From assembly GCF_964656455.1 (NCBI RefSeq), contig NC_135719.1:3017163-3081162 (forward strand): 64,000 nt of DNA. Direction: 5' to 3'. The DNA comes from Halichoerus grypus. Lineage: Eukaryota > Chordata > Mammalia > Carnivora > Phocidae. Shown here one piece after another: positions 29,251 through 39,752 of this stretch (positions within the stretch are counted from its first letter, which is position 1; each line of letters begins with the position of its first letter). Below the pieces are notes generated by a model. It saw nothing but the letters and a program-made list of their open reading frames with translations. It did no database searches and was not told where the DNA came from. The translations under genes were made by a program, and so were the position numbers.

Positions 29251-30020
29251 TTTTTTTTTTTAATTTTTTTATTGTTATGTTAATCCCCATACGTTACATC
29301 ATTAGTTTTAGATGTAGTGTTCCATGATTCATTGTTTGTGCATAACACCCAGTGCTCCATGCAGAACGTGCCCTCCTCAATACCCATCACCAGGCTAACC
29401 CATCCTCCCAGCCCCCTCCCCTCTAGAACCCTCAGTTTGTTTTTCAGAGTCCATCGTCTCTCATGGTTCGTCTACCCCTCCAATATCCCCCCCTTCATTC
29501 TTCCCCTCCTGCTATCTTCTTCTTCTTTTTTTTTAAACATATATTGCATTATTTGTTTCAGAGGTACAGATCTGAGATTCAACAGTCTTGCACAATTCAC
29601 AGCGCTTACCAGAGCACATACCCTCCCCAGTGTCTATCACCCAGTCACCGCATCCCTCCCACCCCACCCCCCACTCCAGCACCCCTCAGTTTGTTTCCTG
29701 AGATTAAGAATTCCTCATATCAGTGAGGTCATATGATACATGTCTTTCTCTGTTTGACTTATTTCGCTCAGCATAATACCCTCCAGTTCCATCCACGTCG
29801 TTGCAAATGGCAAGATCTCATTCCTTTTGATGGCTGCATAATATTCCATTGTATATATATACCACTTCTTCTTTATCCATTCATCTGTCGATGGACATCT
29901 TGGCTCTTTCCACAGTTTGGCTATCGTGGACATTGCTGCTATAAACATCGGGGTGCACGTACCCCTTCGGATCCCTACTTTTGTATCTTTGGGGTAAATA
30001 CCCAGTAGTGCAATTTCTGG
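29251..30020 (-). mobile_element. 5'-truncated young L1 with perfect target duplication
   Basis: Antisense to the window (so sense to EFL1). The T-tract is at the left, then the reverse complement of the L1 3' UTR with both G-rich modules, then the ORF2 C-terminus, including a minus-strand frame at 29715-29948 starting MFIAAMSTIAKLW. The flanking duplication is tcagatcacattccttctt, 19 bp and perfect, at 29232-29250 and 30021-30039. About 770 bp long and close in sequence to the L1 at 5343-12655, so a recent insertion. Confidence 0.96.
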
Positions 30021-30039
30021 TCAGATCACATTCCTTCTT

Positions 30040-32385
30040 AGCAACACCGCTGCTTCTACTTTTCCCTTCTGGAATAACACTAGCCTTTCCATACCGGAGA
30101 GCTAGTTACCGCATCTTCCCCAGCACCTCTGTCTTCATCACCCCTCCTGGAAACGTCCAATTCCCTCCATTTCTGGGCCCATTTCTGGGCGGCTGTTTGT
30201 GTGAACAGGTGTTCGGCTTGTGCTGAGCACGGGTCCACCAGGAGCGAAGGGTCTGAGATGGCTTCTCTCCCATGAAGCACAGGCAGCTCACAAGGGAGCA
30301 GCTTCCCGCAAGGGTCACCCATGTCCGAAGGATTATTCTGTCAGGAAAGGCAAGGACCGAGTCCATCCAACGGTGGCAGAAGAGGATGGCAAGCCGCCTG
30401 GAAGGCCTATTGTGCGGGTATGAAGGACAAGGAGCCAAGACGTGGTGCGAAGTCAGGCTTAACGAACAGAGCAGTCAGCCAGCGAAGGCCGGGCAGGCAC
30501 ACACGCGGGAGGGGCCGGGCACCCCCCCTGCGTCCGCGCTGCAGTCCCAGGGACCAGGGCAGTTGCAATGGGCAGGGGCCGCAAAGGCACCGGGGAGGTC
30601 TGCGGGTGGAAAGGGTCAGCCGGCGGGAGAGAGGGCCCGGTGCGGCCACGCAAGCCCACGTCAGGTTGGCGGGGGAAGCCGTAGCACCAAGTCCCGGGAC
30701 TCTTACTGGAGAGGCTCAATTTGACGTGAGGAGTGAAAAGGATCCATTCCTCAAATGCGGGGAGAAAGAAAGGCTGATAACCACATCTTGTAATGATTTT
30801 GCCCCTAACATAAGCTTTTTCTTTAGTAACGCCAAGCGCTGCCTATGCCTGGGCGTGCGCCCACTTCTCGGGGCACGGGGGGTGAAGATCGATTTGGCAG
30901 CGAGGCTTGTTGCTCTGCAGTGTTCACTGGTCCTTCAGCAAGTTCGTGTCATCGCGCTGCAGGGCACGCGACCCCCGAGGGCATCCTGCCCCGTGAGCAG
31001 TCACCGGCCCTGGTCCCTGCTCTCCCGAGCCGGCCGCGCTGACCCCCCGGACGGCAGCAGAGACCAGCCGAGGAGGGCAGGTCTGGCGAGGCACCCGCCC
31101 TCCCTAAATCTGATAGAAGGAGCTGGAAGAAATGCAATCACAACAAAGGTTCTAGGGATGGTCCAGGAAAATTTATTCTGTGGCTCTGAGGCACTGAATT
31201 TCTAGCCATTTTGAATATTATCACTGGGTTTACAATAGGCCCTGTGTTCGCTGTTTGTGAACAGGGTCAGTTGGCAGCTGGTTACATTTCTGAGGGAGCG
31301 ACTGAAGCCAACGTTAAAACAAAACCAAGCACAGGATTCCCTAAAAAGTGCAAAGCACCGGGAAGCCTGCCCAGAAGAATAATGTCAGGTTATCTTATGA
31401 GCCCAAGAGCAGAATACTCGACCGGTATGTATTATTAATGAAGGGCTCACCTTTCAGGGGCCCTCCTCCCCCGGGGCCTGGCTTACTTGCTGGGGGCCTG
31501 TGGTGCTCCAGGACCGCAGAGGTGAGGAGAGACAGGAAGCAGGCCAGAGCAGAGGCCAAGAAAAGCGACTCAGTCTTCTGGCTGTCATGAGAATCAGCGG
31601 TGAATAATTCTTTTTAATCCAGAGATTTGGCCTCTGATGTTGTTAGGAAAGTCATCCTTACAAACGTCTACCCTGGGAAGGCCGGCTGCTAGACCGCCAC
31701 GCAGAAGGTCTGCAGCTGAGACCCACACACGGGATTCTGAGCAGCCATTGTAACTCCTGGCACCCACGGGAGAAGCTCGAGGAAGGGTCACACCACGGCT
31801 GGTGACACACTCTCACGCCAAGCTCACGGAGCCATGCACGAGCATCAGTCAGTTTCAAAAAAGTTACTGAACAATGGGAAAGACCACACGCTGCCACCAG
31901 GTTGGCTCGGGAACCCCCAGAGCTCATCCCCCCGAGGGGGAGGGGCTAATTACCCCAGTGAGCCTCTCCTGAGAAGGAACCATCCTCCCACTGCTCCAAA
32001 GGCACACCTGTGTTCAGTCAGGGTGCAGCTGGACCCCCGCAGGGCAGACCCCATCAGAAACGAAGCCCACGTTCCGACGTGGGGCGGGCAGTACCTGGCC
32101 AGGCCGTGGCCCGCACACCCTGCCCCAACGCCGCCTCCAGCCCTGCAAGTCCATCCTGTGGTTTTGGGAATCCCATCCCCCACCCCCAGCCGTTTGGGGA
32201 AAATGGAAGCTAAGTAGATTGTAAGGAAGAGAACGAATATTCTTAACTCCCTAATTCCTCAGAAGTTGACAGATACAGGATTTTTGGACAAAATGAGGTG
32301 ATACCATCTATTGCCAGAATATGTGTATCATGAAAACAAGGATATGTGAGGGTCTTCTCAGGTGAGGACTCTGGGTGGAGACCAG
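30040..32385. other. GC-rich intronic sequence, nothing recognised
   Basis: 30440-31100 and 31900-32180 are GC-rich and give long accidental frames, the longest 294 codons on the plus strand at 30321-31205. That frame is compositionally biased, has no motif that I recognise and is antisense to EFL1. I see no splice-bounded coding pattern. Confidence 0.45.
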
Positions 32386-32813
32386 TTAGAGCGGGCTGGA
32401 GAAGCCCACTGCCGGATGAGAACGAGTGAGAGCGGGCTGGGGGAGAAGCCCACCGCCGGACGAGAATGAGTTAGAGCAGGCTGGGGGAGAAGCCCACTGC
32501 CGGATGAGAACGAGTGAGAGCGGGCTGGAGAAGTCCACTGCCGGGCGAGAACAAGTTAGAGCAGGCTGGGGGAGAAGCCCACTGCCGGACGAGAACCAGT
32601 GAGAGCGGGCTGGAGAAGCCCACTGCCGGGCGAGAACGAGTGAGAGCGGGCTGGGGGAGAAGCCCACTGCCGGACGAGAATGAGTTAGAGCGGGCTGGGG
32701 GAGAAGCCCACTGCCGGATGAGAACGAGTGAGAGCGGGCTGGAGAAGTCCACTGCCGGGCGAGAACGAGTTAGAGCGGGCTGGGGGAGAAGCCCACTGCC
32801 GGACGAGAACGAG
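32386..32813. repeat. 214-bp higher-order repeat, two copies, at the VNTR left edge
   Basis: Units of 41, 44, 44, 41 and 44 bp (32386-32599) are repeated in the same order of lengths and variants at 32600-32813. I count about eight differences, roughly 96% identity. The 41-bp units lack three Gs (tggagaag instead of tgggggagaag). Two of them carry gtccactgccgggcg. Confidence 0.9.
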
Positions 32814-35758
32814 TGAGAGCGGGCTGGGGGAGAAGCCCACTGCCGGACGAGAACGAGTGAGAGCGGGCTGGGGGAGAAGCCCACTGCCGGACGAGAACCA
32901 GTGAGAGCGGGCTGGGGGAGAAGCCCACTGCCGGACGAGAACCAGTGAGAGCGGGCTGGGGGAGAAGCCCACTGCCGGACGAGAACCAGTGAGAGCGGGC
33001 TGGGGGAGAAGCCCACTGCCGGACGAGAACCAGTGAGAGCGGGCTGGGGGAGAAGCCCACTGCCGGACGAGAACGAGTGAGAGCGGGCTGGGGGAGAAGC
33101 CCACTGCCGGACGAGAACCAGTGAGAGCGGGCTGGGGGAGAAGCCCACTGCCGGACGAGAACCAGTGAGAGCGGGCTGGGGGAGAAGCCCACTGCCGGAC
33201 GAGAACCAGTGAGAGCGGGCTGGGGGAGAAGCCCACTGCCGGACGAGAACCAGTGAGAGCGGGCTGGGGGAGAAGCCCACTGCCGGACGAGAACCAGTGA
33301 GAGCGGGCTGGGGGAGAAGCCCACTGCCGGACGAGAACCAGTGAGAGCGGGCTGGGGGAGAAGCCCACTGCCGGACGAGAACCAGTGAGAGCGGGCTGGG
33401 GGAGAAGCCCACTGCCGGACGAGAACCAGTGAGAGCGGGCTGGGGGAGAAGCCCACTGCCGGACGAGAACCAGTGAGAGCGGGCTGGGGGAGAAGCCCAC
33501 TGCCGGACGAGAACCAGTGAGAGCGGGCTGGGGGAGAAGCCCACTGCCGGACGAGAACGAGTGAGAGCGGGCTGGGGGAGAAGCCCACTGCCGGACGAGA
33601 ACCAGTGAGAGCGGGCTGGGGGAGAAGCCCACTGCCGGACGAGAACCAGTGAGAGCGGGCTGGGGGAGAAGCCCACTGCCGGACGAGAACGAGTGAGAGC
33701 GGGCTGGGGGAGAAGCCCACTGCCGGACGAGAACGAGTGAGAGCGGGCTGGGGGAGAAGCCCACTGCCGGACGAGAACCAGTGAGAGCGGGCTGGGGGAG
33801 AAGCCCACTGCCGGACGAGAACCAGTGAGAGCGGGCTGGGGGAGAAGCCCACTGCCGGACGAGAACCAGTGAGAGCGGGCTGGGGGAGAAGCCCACTGCC
33901 GGACGAGAACCAGTGAGAGCGGGCTGGGGGAGAAGCCCACTGCCGGACGAGAACCAGTGAGAGCGGGCTGGGGGAGAAGCCCACTGCCGGACGAGAACGA
34001 GTGAGAGCGGGCTGGGGGAGAAGCCCACTGCCGGACGAGAACCAGTGAGAGCGGGCTGGGGGAGAAGCCCACTGCCGGACGAGAACCAGTGAGAGCGGGC
34101 TGGGGGAGAAGCCCACTGCCGGACGAGAACCAGTGAGAGCGGGCTGGGGGAGAAGCCCACTGCCGGACGAGAACCAGTGAGAGCGGGCTGGGGGAGAAGC
34201 CCACTGCCGGACGAGAACGAGTGAGAGCGGGCTGGGGGAGAAGCCCACTGCCGGACGAGAACGAGTGAGAGCGGGCTGGGGGAGAAGCCCACTGCCGGAC
34301 GAGAACGAGTGAGAGCGGGCTGGGGGAGAAGCCCACTGCCGGACGAGAACCAGTGAGAGCGGGCTGGGGGAGAAGCCCACTGCCGGACGAGAACCAGTGA
34401 GAGCGGGCTGGGGGAGAAGCCCACTGCCGGACGAGAACCAGTGAGAGCGGGCTGGGGGAGAAGCCCACTGCCGGACGAGAACCAGTGAGAGCGGGCTGGG
34501 GGAGAAGCCCACTGCCGGACGAGAACCAGTGAGAGCGGGCTGGGGGAGAAGCCCACTGCCGGACGAGAACGAGTGAGAGCGGGCTGGGGGAGAAGCCCAC
34601 TGCCGGACGAGAACCAGTGAGAGCGGGCTGGGGGAGAAGCCCACTGCCGGACGAGAACGAGTGAGAGCGGGCTGGGGGAGAAGCCCACTGCCGGACGAGA
34701 ACGAGTGAGAGCGGGCTGGGGGAGAAGCCCACTGCCGGACGAGAACGAGTGAGAGCGGGCTGGGGGAGAAGCCCACTGCCGGACGAGAACGAGTGAGAGC
34801 GGGCTGGGGGAGAAGCCCACTGCCGGACGAGAACGAGTGAGAGCGGGCTGGGGGAGAAGCCCACTGCCGGACGAGAACGAGTGAGAGCGGGCTGGGGGAG
34901 AAGCCCACTGCCGGACGAGAACCAGTGAGAGCGGGCTGGGGGAGAAGCCCACTGCCGGACGAGAACCAGTGAGAGCGGGCTGGGGGAGAAGCCCACTGCC
35001 GGACGAGAACCAGTGAGAGCGGGCTGGGGGAGAAGCCCACTGCCGGACGAGAACCAGTGAGAGCGGGCTGGGGGAGAAGCCCACTGCCGGACGAGAACCA
35101 GTGAGAGCGGGCTGGGGGAGAAGCCCACTGCCGGACGAGAACCAGTGAGAGCGGGCTGGGGGAGAAGCCCACTGCCGGACGAGAACCAGTGAGAGCGGGC
35201 TGGGGGAGAAGCCCACTGCCGGACGAGAACCAGTGAGAGCGGGCTGGGGGAGAAGCCCACTGCCGGACGAGAACCAGTGAGAGCGGGCTGGGGGAGAAGC
35301 CCACTGCCGGACGAGAACCAGTGAGAGCGGGCTGGGGGAGAAGCCCACTGCCGGACGAGAACCAGTGAGAGCGGGCTGGGGGAGAAGCCCACTGCCGGAC
35401 GAGAACCAGTGAGAGCGGGCTGGGGGAGAAGCCCACTGCCGGACGAGAACCAGTGAGAGCGGGCTGGGGGAGAAGCCCACTGCCGGACGAGAACGAGTGA
35501 GAGCGGGCTGGGGGAGAAGCCCACTGCCGGACGAGAACCAGTGAGAGCGGGCTGGGGGAGAAGCCCACTGCCGGACGAGAACCAGTGAGAGCGGGCTGGG
35601 GGAGAAGCCCACTGCCGGACGAGAACCAGTGAGAGCGGGCTGGGGGAGAAGCCCACTGCCGGACGAGAACGAGTGAGAGCGGGCTGGGGGAGAAGCCCAC
35701 TGCTGGACGAGAACGAGCTGGAGCGGGCTGGACAAGTCCACTGCCGGACTGAGAAAGT
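32386..35758. repeat. 44-bp VNTR minisatellite, 77 units
   Basis: Tandem array in the 43.6-kb EFL1 intron. Counting from the t before agagcgggctgg, there are nine left-edge units of 41 or 44 bp (32386-32769), 66 units of exactly 44 bp (32770-35673), one variant unit (35674-35717) and one degenerate unit (35718-35758). The unit is 68% GC with 19 G and 11 C on the plus strand, including GGG and GGGGG runs. All three minus frames are stop-free, giving open frames of 1,172, 1,018 and 976 codons with a 44-residue Ser/Pro-rich period. I treat these as a by-product of the repeat, not as genes. Confidence 0.98.
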
Positions 35759-36239
35759 CAGGAGACCCTTATGCCCCAGAAGGTGCTGCCATGGAGCAGA
35801 CGCTTCAGGGAGGAAAAGACACCTGTCTCTAAGTCGGCCGGCACAGTGACTTCTGTCAGACAGAGCCAGTGTGAGTTCCGCTGCCGGCATGGACAGACTC
35901 CCAGACAGACGGACTCCCAGCACACGCCTGCCCCACCCAGAAGATGTGGGACTCCCAGGAGTGCTGAGTGCTTGTCCCTGGTCTCCCAACCTAGACGGGG
36001 TCGGGACATCAGGCCACCTAGTTTCACAATTAAAGACTCGAAGCTAAAATTACATGTGTACCTCACAGGGGAGGCCTAGGTAAAAAGACAGGTGGATGAA
36101 AGGTGAGACAGGGACACACTCCTGTTTCTGTGAGCCCCACACTGGGCACCCACGAGGGGGTGTTCGTCAGAGAAGGGGGAGGCCAGAACTCTTCTCTACA
36201 TGCCACCGTTTGGCTTGATTCACCGCAATGTGTGTATTC
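35759..36239. other. Right flank of the VNTR, nothing recognised
   Basis: Ordinary-looking sequence. The long minus-strand frame entering the array begins here, at 35989. Confidence 0.4.
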
Positions 36240-36640
36240 TCAAATGAAAAGAGACAGAAATGAAGTAAAGAAAGTTAAAAAACAACAACAAAATTTCAAC
36301 TACCTAAGAGAAATCAGGGGGAAAAAAAAACAAAGGAAAAAGTATATCTTTGCCTATAAATTTGAAAAACTTCTCTATGGCAAAAATAAAAGTTAAAAGG
36401 CAAACCCAAAATTATAAAAAATTATATAAAGTGTATCTCGGAACAAAGATAAAGAGCCTCCACATGTAAAAAGCTTTTTATTAATAAATGAGAAAATGAA
36501 TAAAATATAGCCAAATTTAAAAATGGAGCCAAAGAAGCAATTCCAAAGAAGTAACCCAAGGGTCCAACTTACATGTAGTGTTTCACCTCACTGATCATAA
36601 AATACACGCAAATTTAAATGAAAACTCAGTACCCCCCGGT
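36240..36640 (+). mobile_element. Probable old L1 fragment, sense
   Basis: Decayed landmarks of late L1 ORF2: aaaagttaaaaggcaaaccc, ttcacctcactgatcataaa, cgcaaatttaaatgaaaact. Low sequence quality relative to the family; boundaries uncertain. Confidence 0.55.
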
Positions 36641-37399
36641 ACTGGCGTATACACAGGACTCCCTAACCTAATATTCTCAGAAGAGTGGACAGTTCTCTTA
36701 CAGTTTAAACATCTCTATGTATATCACTCTATTCCCACGCATTCCTAATGCACATTTGTTTTCCCCCTCTCCTCCAGGAGAAATTTATCCTTAGACTGAT
36801 CTCCTCAAACACATCTGCTATATATCAATTCCAGTGTATTAGTATCATCCGATTTTCCTGGTTATTCATTTACCGGTGCTTGCTCTTTCTCTGATTTCCT
36901 CGGTGCAATCATTCGCTGATTTTTTTTTTCCTTATGGAATAATAAAAGCAGAAGCTAGTTTTTTATACGCAGAGTTTCAGAACCACATCTCTAGGATTTG
37001 GTATGTGGAATCTTACTTTTGTCAACTTCAGAATCCATGTCGGCACCCTCCTTTCTACCTTCAAATAATATCCATAAAATGCAGGGCACTAGGCAATAGG
37101 GGGAAAGGCCATTAACAGAACACAGAAATATTCTAAAGCGCTATCCTGCGCTGTCTGGCTCTCTATCTAGCAAAGCCCAGCAGGAAAGTACATTCTCTTT
37201 ACATAAAAAGTCAAAGGAGATTCTGCTTTAGCAGCTGAACACCCAATCAGGCTGAACTGAACCATTTCCAATTATTAGATGATCCAGTTTCACTGCATTT
37301 TGCTGTTGCCAGAGGCACCACACACTTACTTTTGGATCCTTTTCTGAGTATTTATTACCTTTAATTTTGATCATCTAGCTTGATTATAAATTATACAAT
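36641..37399. other. Intronic sequence, nothing recognised
   Basis: AT-rich, no gene or named repeat. Confidence 0.4.
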
Positions 37400-37545
37400 T
37401 TATTTATTTGTATTTAAATTTTGTTAGTTAGCGTACAGCGTGGTATTGGTTTCTGGAGTAGAATTTGGTGATTCACCACAACTGCCCTCCTTAATGCGCA
37501 TCCCCCATCGAGCCCATCCCCCACCCACCTTCCTCACAATTTAAC
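37400..37545 (-). mobile_element. Older carnivore L1 3'-end fragment, antisense
   Basis: Reverse complement of an L1 3' UTR of a different subfamily: ttttgttagttagcgtacag, tgccctccttaatgcgcatc, then a C-rich block. Confidence 0.7.
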
Positions 37546-39594
37546 TTCTAATAATGGCTGAGTTTAACAACTGGTTAGCAAAATTCACTTAACGCTTGGC
37601 TCTCGTGAGCCTGGCAGTTTCCTTTTTCCACATCTTGCAGGGCCTGTGACACGTTTTCCAGACTTGAGCGGTCTCTTCCAACTTTCTGGAGGCTCCTGTT
37701 CTTGCGGAAGTGACCTTCAGGGTGCTTGCATCGTCTTTGAGGAGGGAGGCTCGTGCTGCTCTTGGGTGCAAGGCCCCGCAGCCGACACCCCACAGTGCTG
37801 TGGGGCTAATCCCCCTAATTCAGGGGCTCGCTGGGGTGCCCTTCTGAGCACTCCCCTGGGACCCCAGCCTGCCGTGATTTTAGCTACTTGCTAGAGCGAT
37901 GCTGTTTACCGTTCCCTTCAGCCCTGGGCTCCCCAATCACCCTACCCCTAGGATATTTCATTGAACCTTCTTGTGTGAGCTATTTTTGATCTATTTTAAG
38001 TGCATTTCACAAATGCTCTCTGTGGCGTGTCACCTTACAGAGGAAGTTAGCAGGGGGTGACGAACATCACTGCCACCAAAGTGGTTTTGTATGGAGGATG
38101 CACTTGCCAGTGAGCAAAGGAGCAAACACCATGATACACATTTAAAAGTTCAAGTTTCACTTTTTGATTCCAAGAGTAGGGAAAAAAATACCGTAAAATG
38201 GGTGTAACTTCCACTAATGTTGTTTGGTTAAAATGAAATTGAAGTGTTTAAAATCAAGAGATTACTATATCCTGTAGATGCACATTTACATCTTTGCTCT
38301 ATAAGTGACTTGAGAGATTGTATTTTAATATGTAACTAGTGAGAATTATTTTGAATAAGTTTTATTAATTGTGATTTTTAGTTTACTTTACAATATAAAA
38401 CTGCCTTGCAGTTTATATCTTGGAGACTTAAGATTTGGCCTATAATCTAGAATCCAGTTTTTAAATTTAATTTTCACATAGGGAACAATGTTTTCTATGC
38501 ACCTACTGAATTAAGTTTATGTTCTAATGAGGGAAAGAGAAGGACCCAGAAGGAGAGAGAATTCATGAATCACGGCTTTCTCGTCTTGGAATTCTGGGGA
38601 CAGGAAAAGAAGCCTGATGCTGACCTAATTTTCTTTTTCTCGTGGGTACCCCTGCTTTCAACTATGTGGATGTTTTGGAATATATATATATATACACATA
38701 TATATACATTTTTATCCTTGAAATTCTTGAGATTTCCGATTAGGATACTACTGGGGGTCTTCTCTCTCGCACTCCTGCCCCCAGCCCCTCAACTGTGTCT
38801 GCTCCTTAGGGTGTGTGTTCACCTCGACGATGCAAGTCCCTGGACGCTTTCCTCCCACGACGTCTTTCTGGTGTGAAGACACATGCACGCACGTCAGTAC
38901 ACACGTCCATTTATACTGAACTCGCTGAGTCTATTTCCCGTGTGGCAGCTTCCCACCCAGAGTCTGAGCTCTGTTAAGAGTTTCTGGAGAGCCTTCTTCT
39001 CATTCACGGACTCGGGTCCCCTCCGCCCCGGATCCGCTCCTCCACGGCTCTGTTTTAAAATCGCACAGCCAGATGTGTCATTTCCAGTAATGTTTCTGTT
39101 CTCAGTTCATGTGTTTTTCTTGAGTATCTGCTCTGGCTCTTATCAATGCTGTATCCTCCAAATCTTACCTGGGATAATAATTCCTTTTTCTAGGTTCCCT
39201 CCAGTTTCTTAGAAGAAGTCTGTTTCAGACAATCCTATCGCGTTTGTGGGCCAAACTGGTCTTTTTCCTTTGAAATGCTCTTTCTGTAAGTTCAGTGGTT
39301 CTTCCGCGTTCACTGTCGGAGAGGGAGGCGTCTGTTTTGTGAGTGGTGGGGAGCCATGCCAGAGGACTCTGGTTTCTGTTTGAATCTTCAGTCTTTACAA
39401 AAAGAGGAGGGAAGGTCGGAGACGTACTGGGTGATGTAATCATCTATATAGTATAGAAAGGGTTGGCAACCGAAATCAGAGCAGGGGGTTTTACTTTGTC
39501 TCAAATAATACTTGTTTTTATGTCTTGAGTAATATAAGCAATAATACTGGTTTAATAGGGGTAAGTGTGCATGCATGGGCACACCTGATCTTTA
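37546..39594. other. Intronic sequence with an AT/ACAT microsatellite
   Basis: No gene or transposon recognised. A dinucleotide run (atatatat, cacatatata) lies at about 38680-38710. Confidence 0.4.
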
Positions 39595-39606
39595 ATGTCT
39601 GTGGAA

Positions 39607-39741
39607 TATATATATATTTTTTTAAGTAGGCTTCAGACCGGGAGCCCAACTACAGGGCTTAAACTCACAACCCTGAGATCAAGACCTGAGCTGAGATCAG
39701 GGGTTGGACGCTTAATGAACTGAGCCACCCAGGCGCCCCAG
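39607..39741 (-). mobile_element. CAN SINE (older, short form), antisense
   Basis: Reversed head gagccacccaggcgcccc at the right, with an aagtaggctt/gagatcaagacctgagctg body that differs from the GAGA-rich form. Flanked by tgtctgtggaa at 39596-39606 and 39742-39752. Confidence 0.92.
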
Positions 39742-39752
39742 TGTCTGTGGAA

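Noticed and set aside
32386..35758. CRISPR array or protein-coding repeat gene
   Set aside because: The repeats are contiguous with no unique spacers, and this is a mammalian intron. The open minus frames follow from a stop-free 44-bp unit cycling through all frames.
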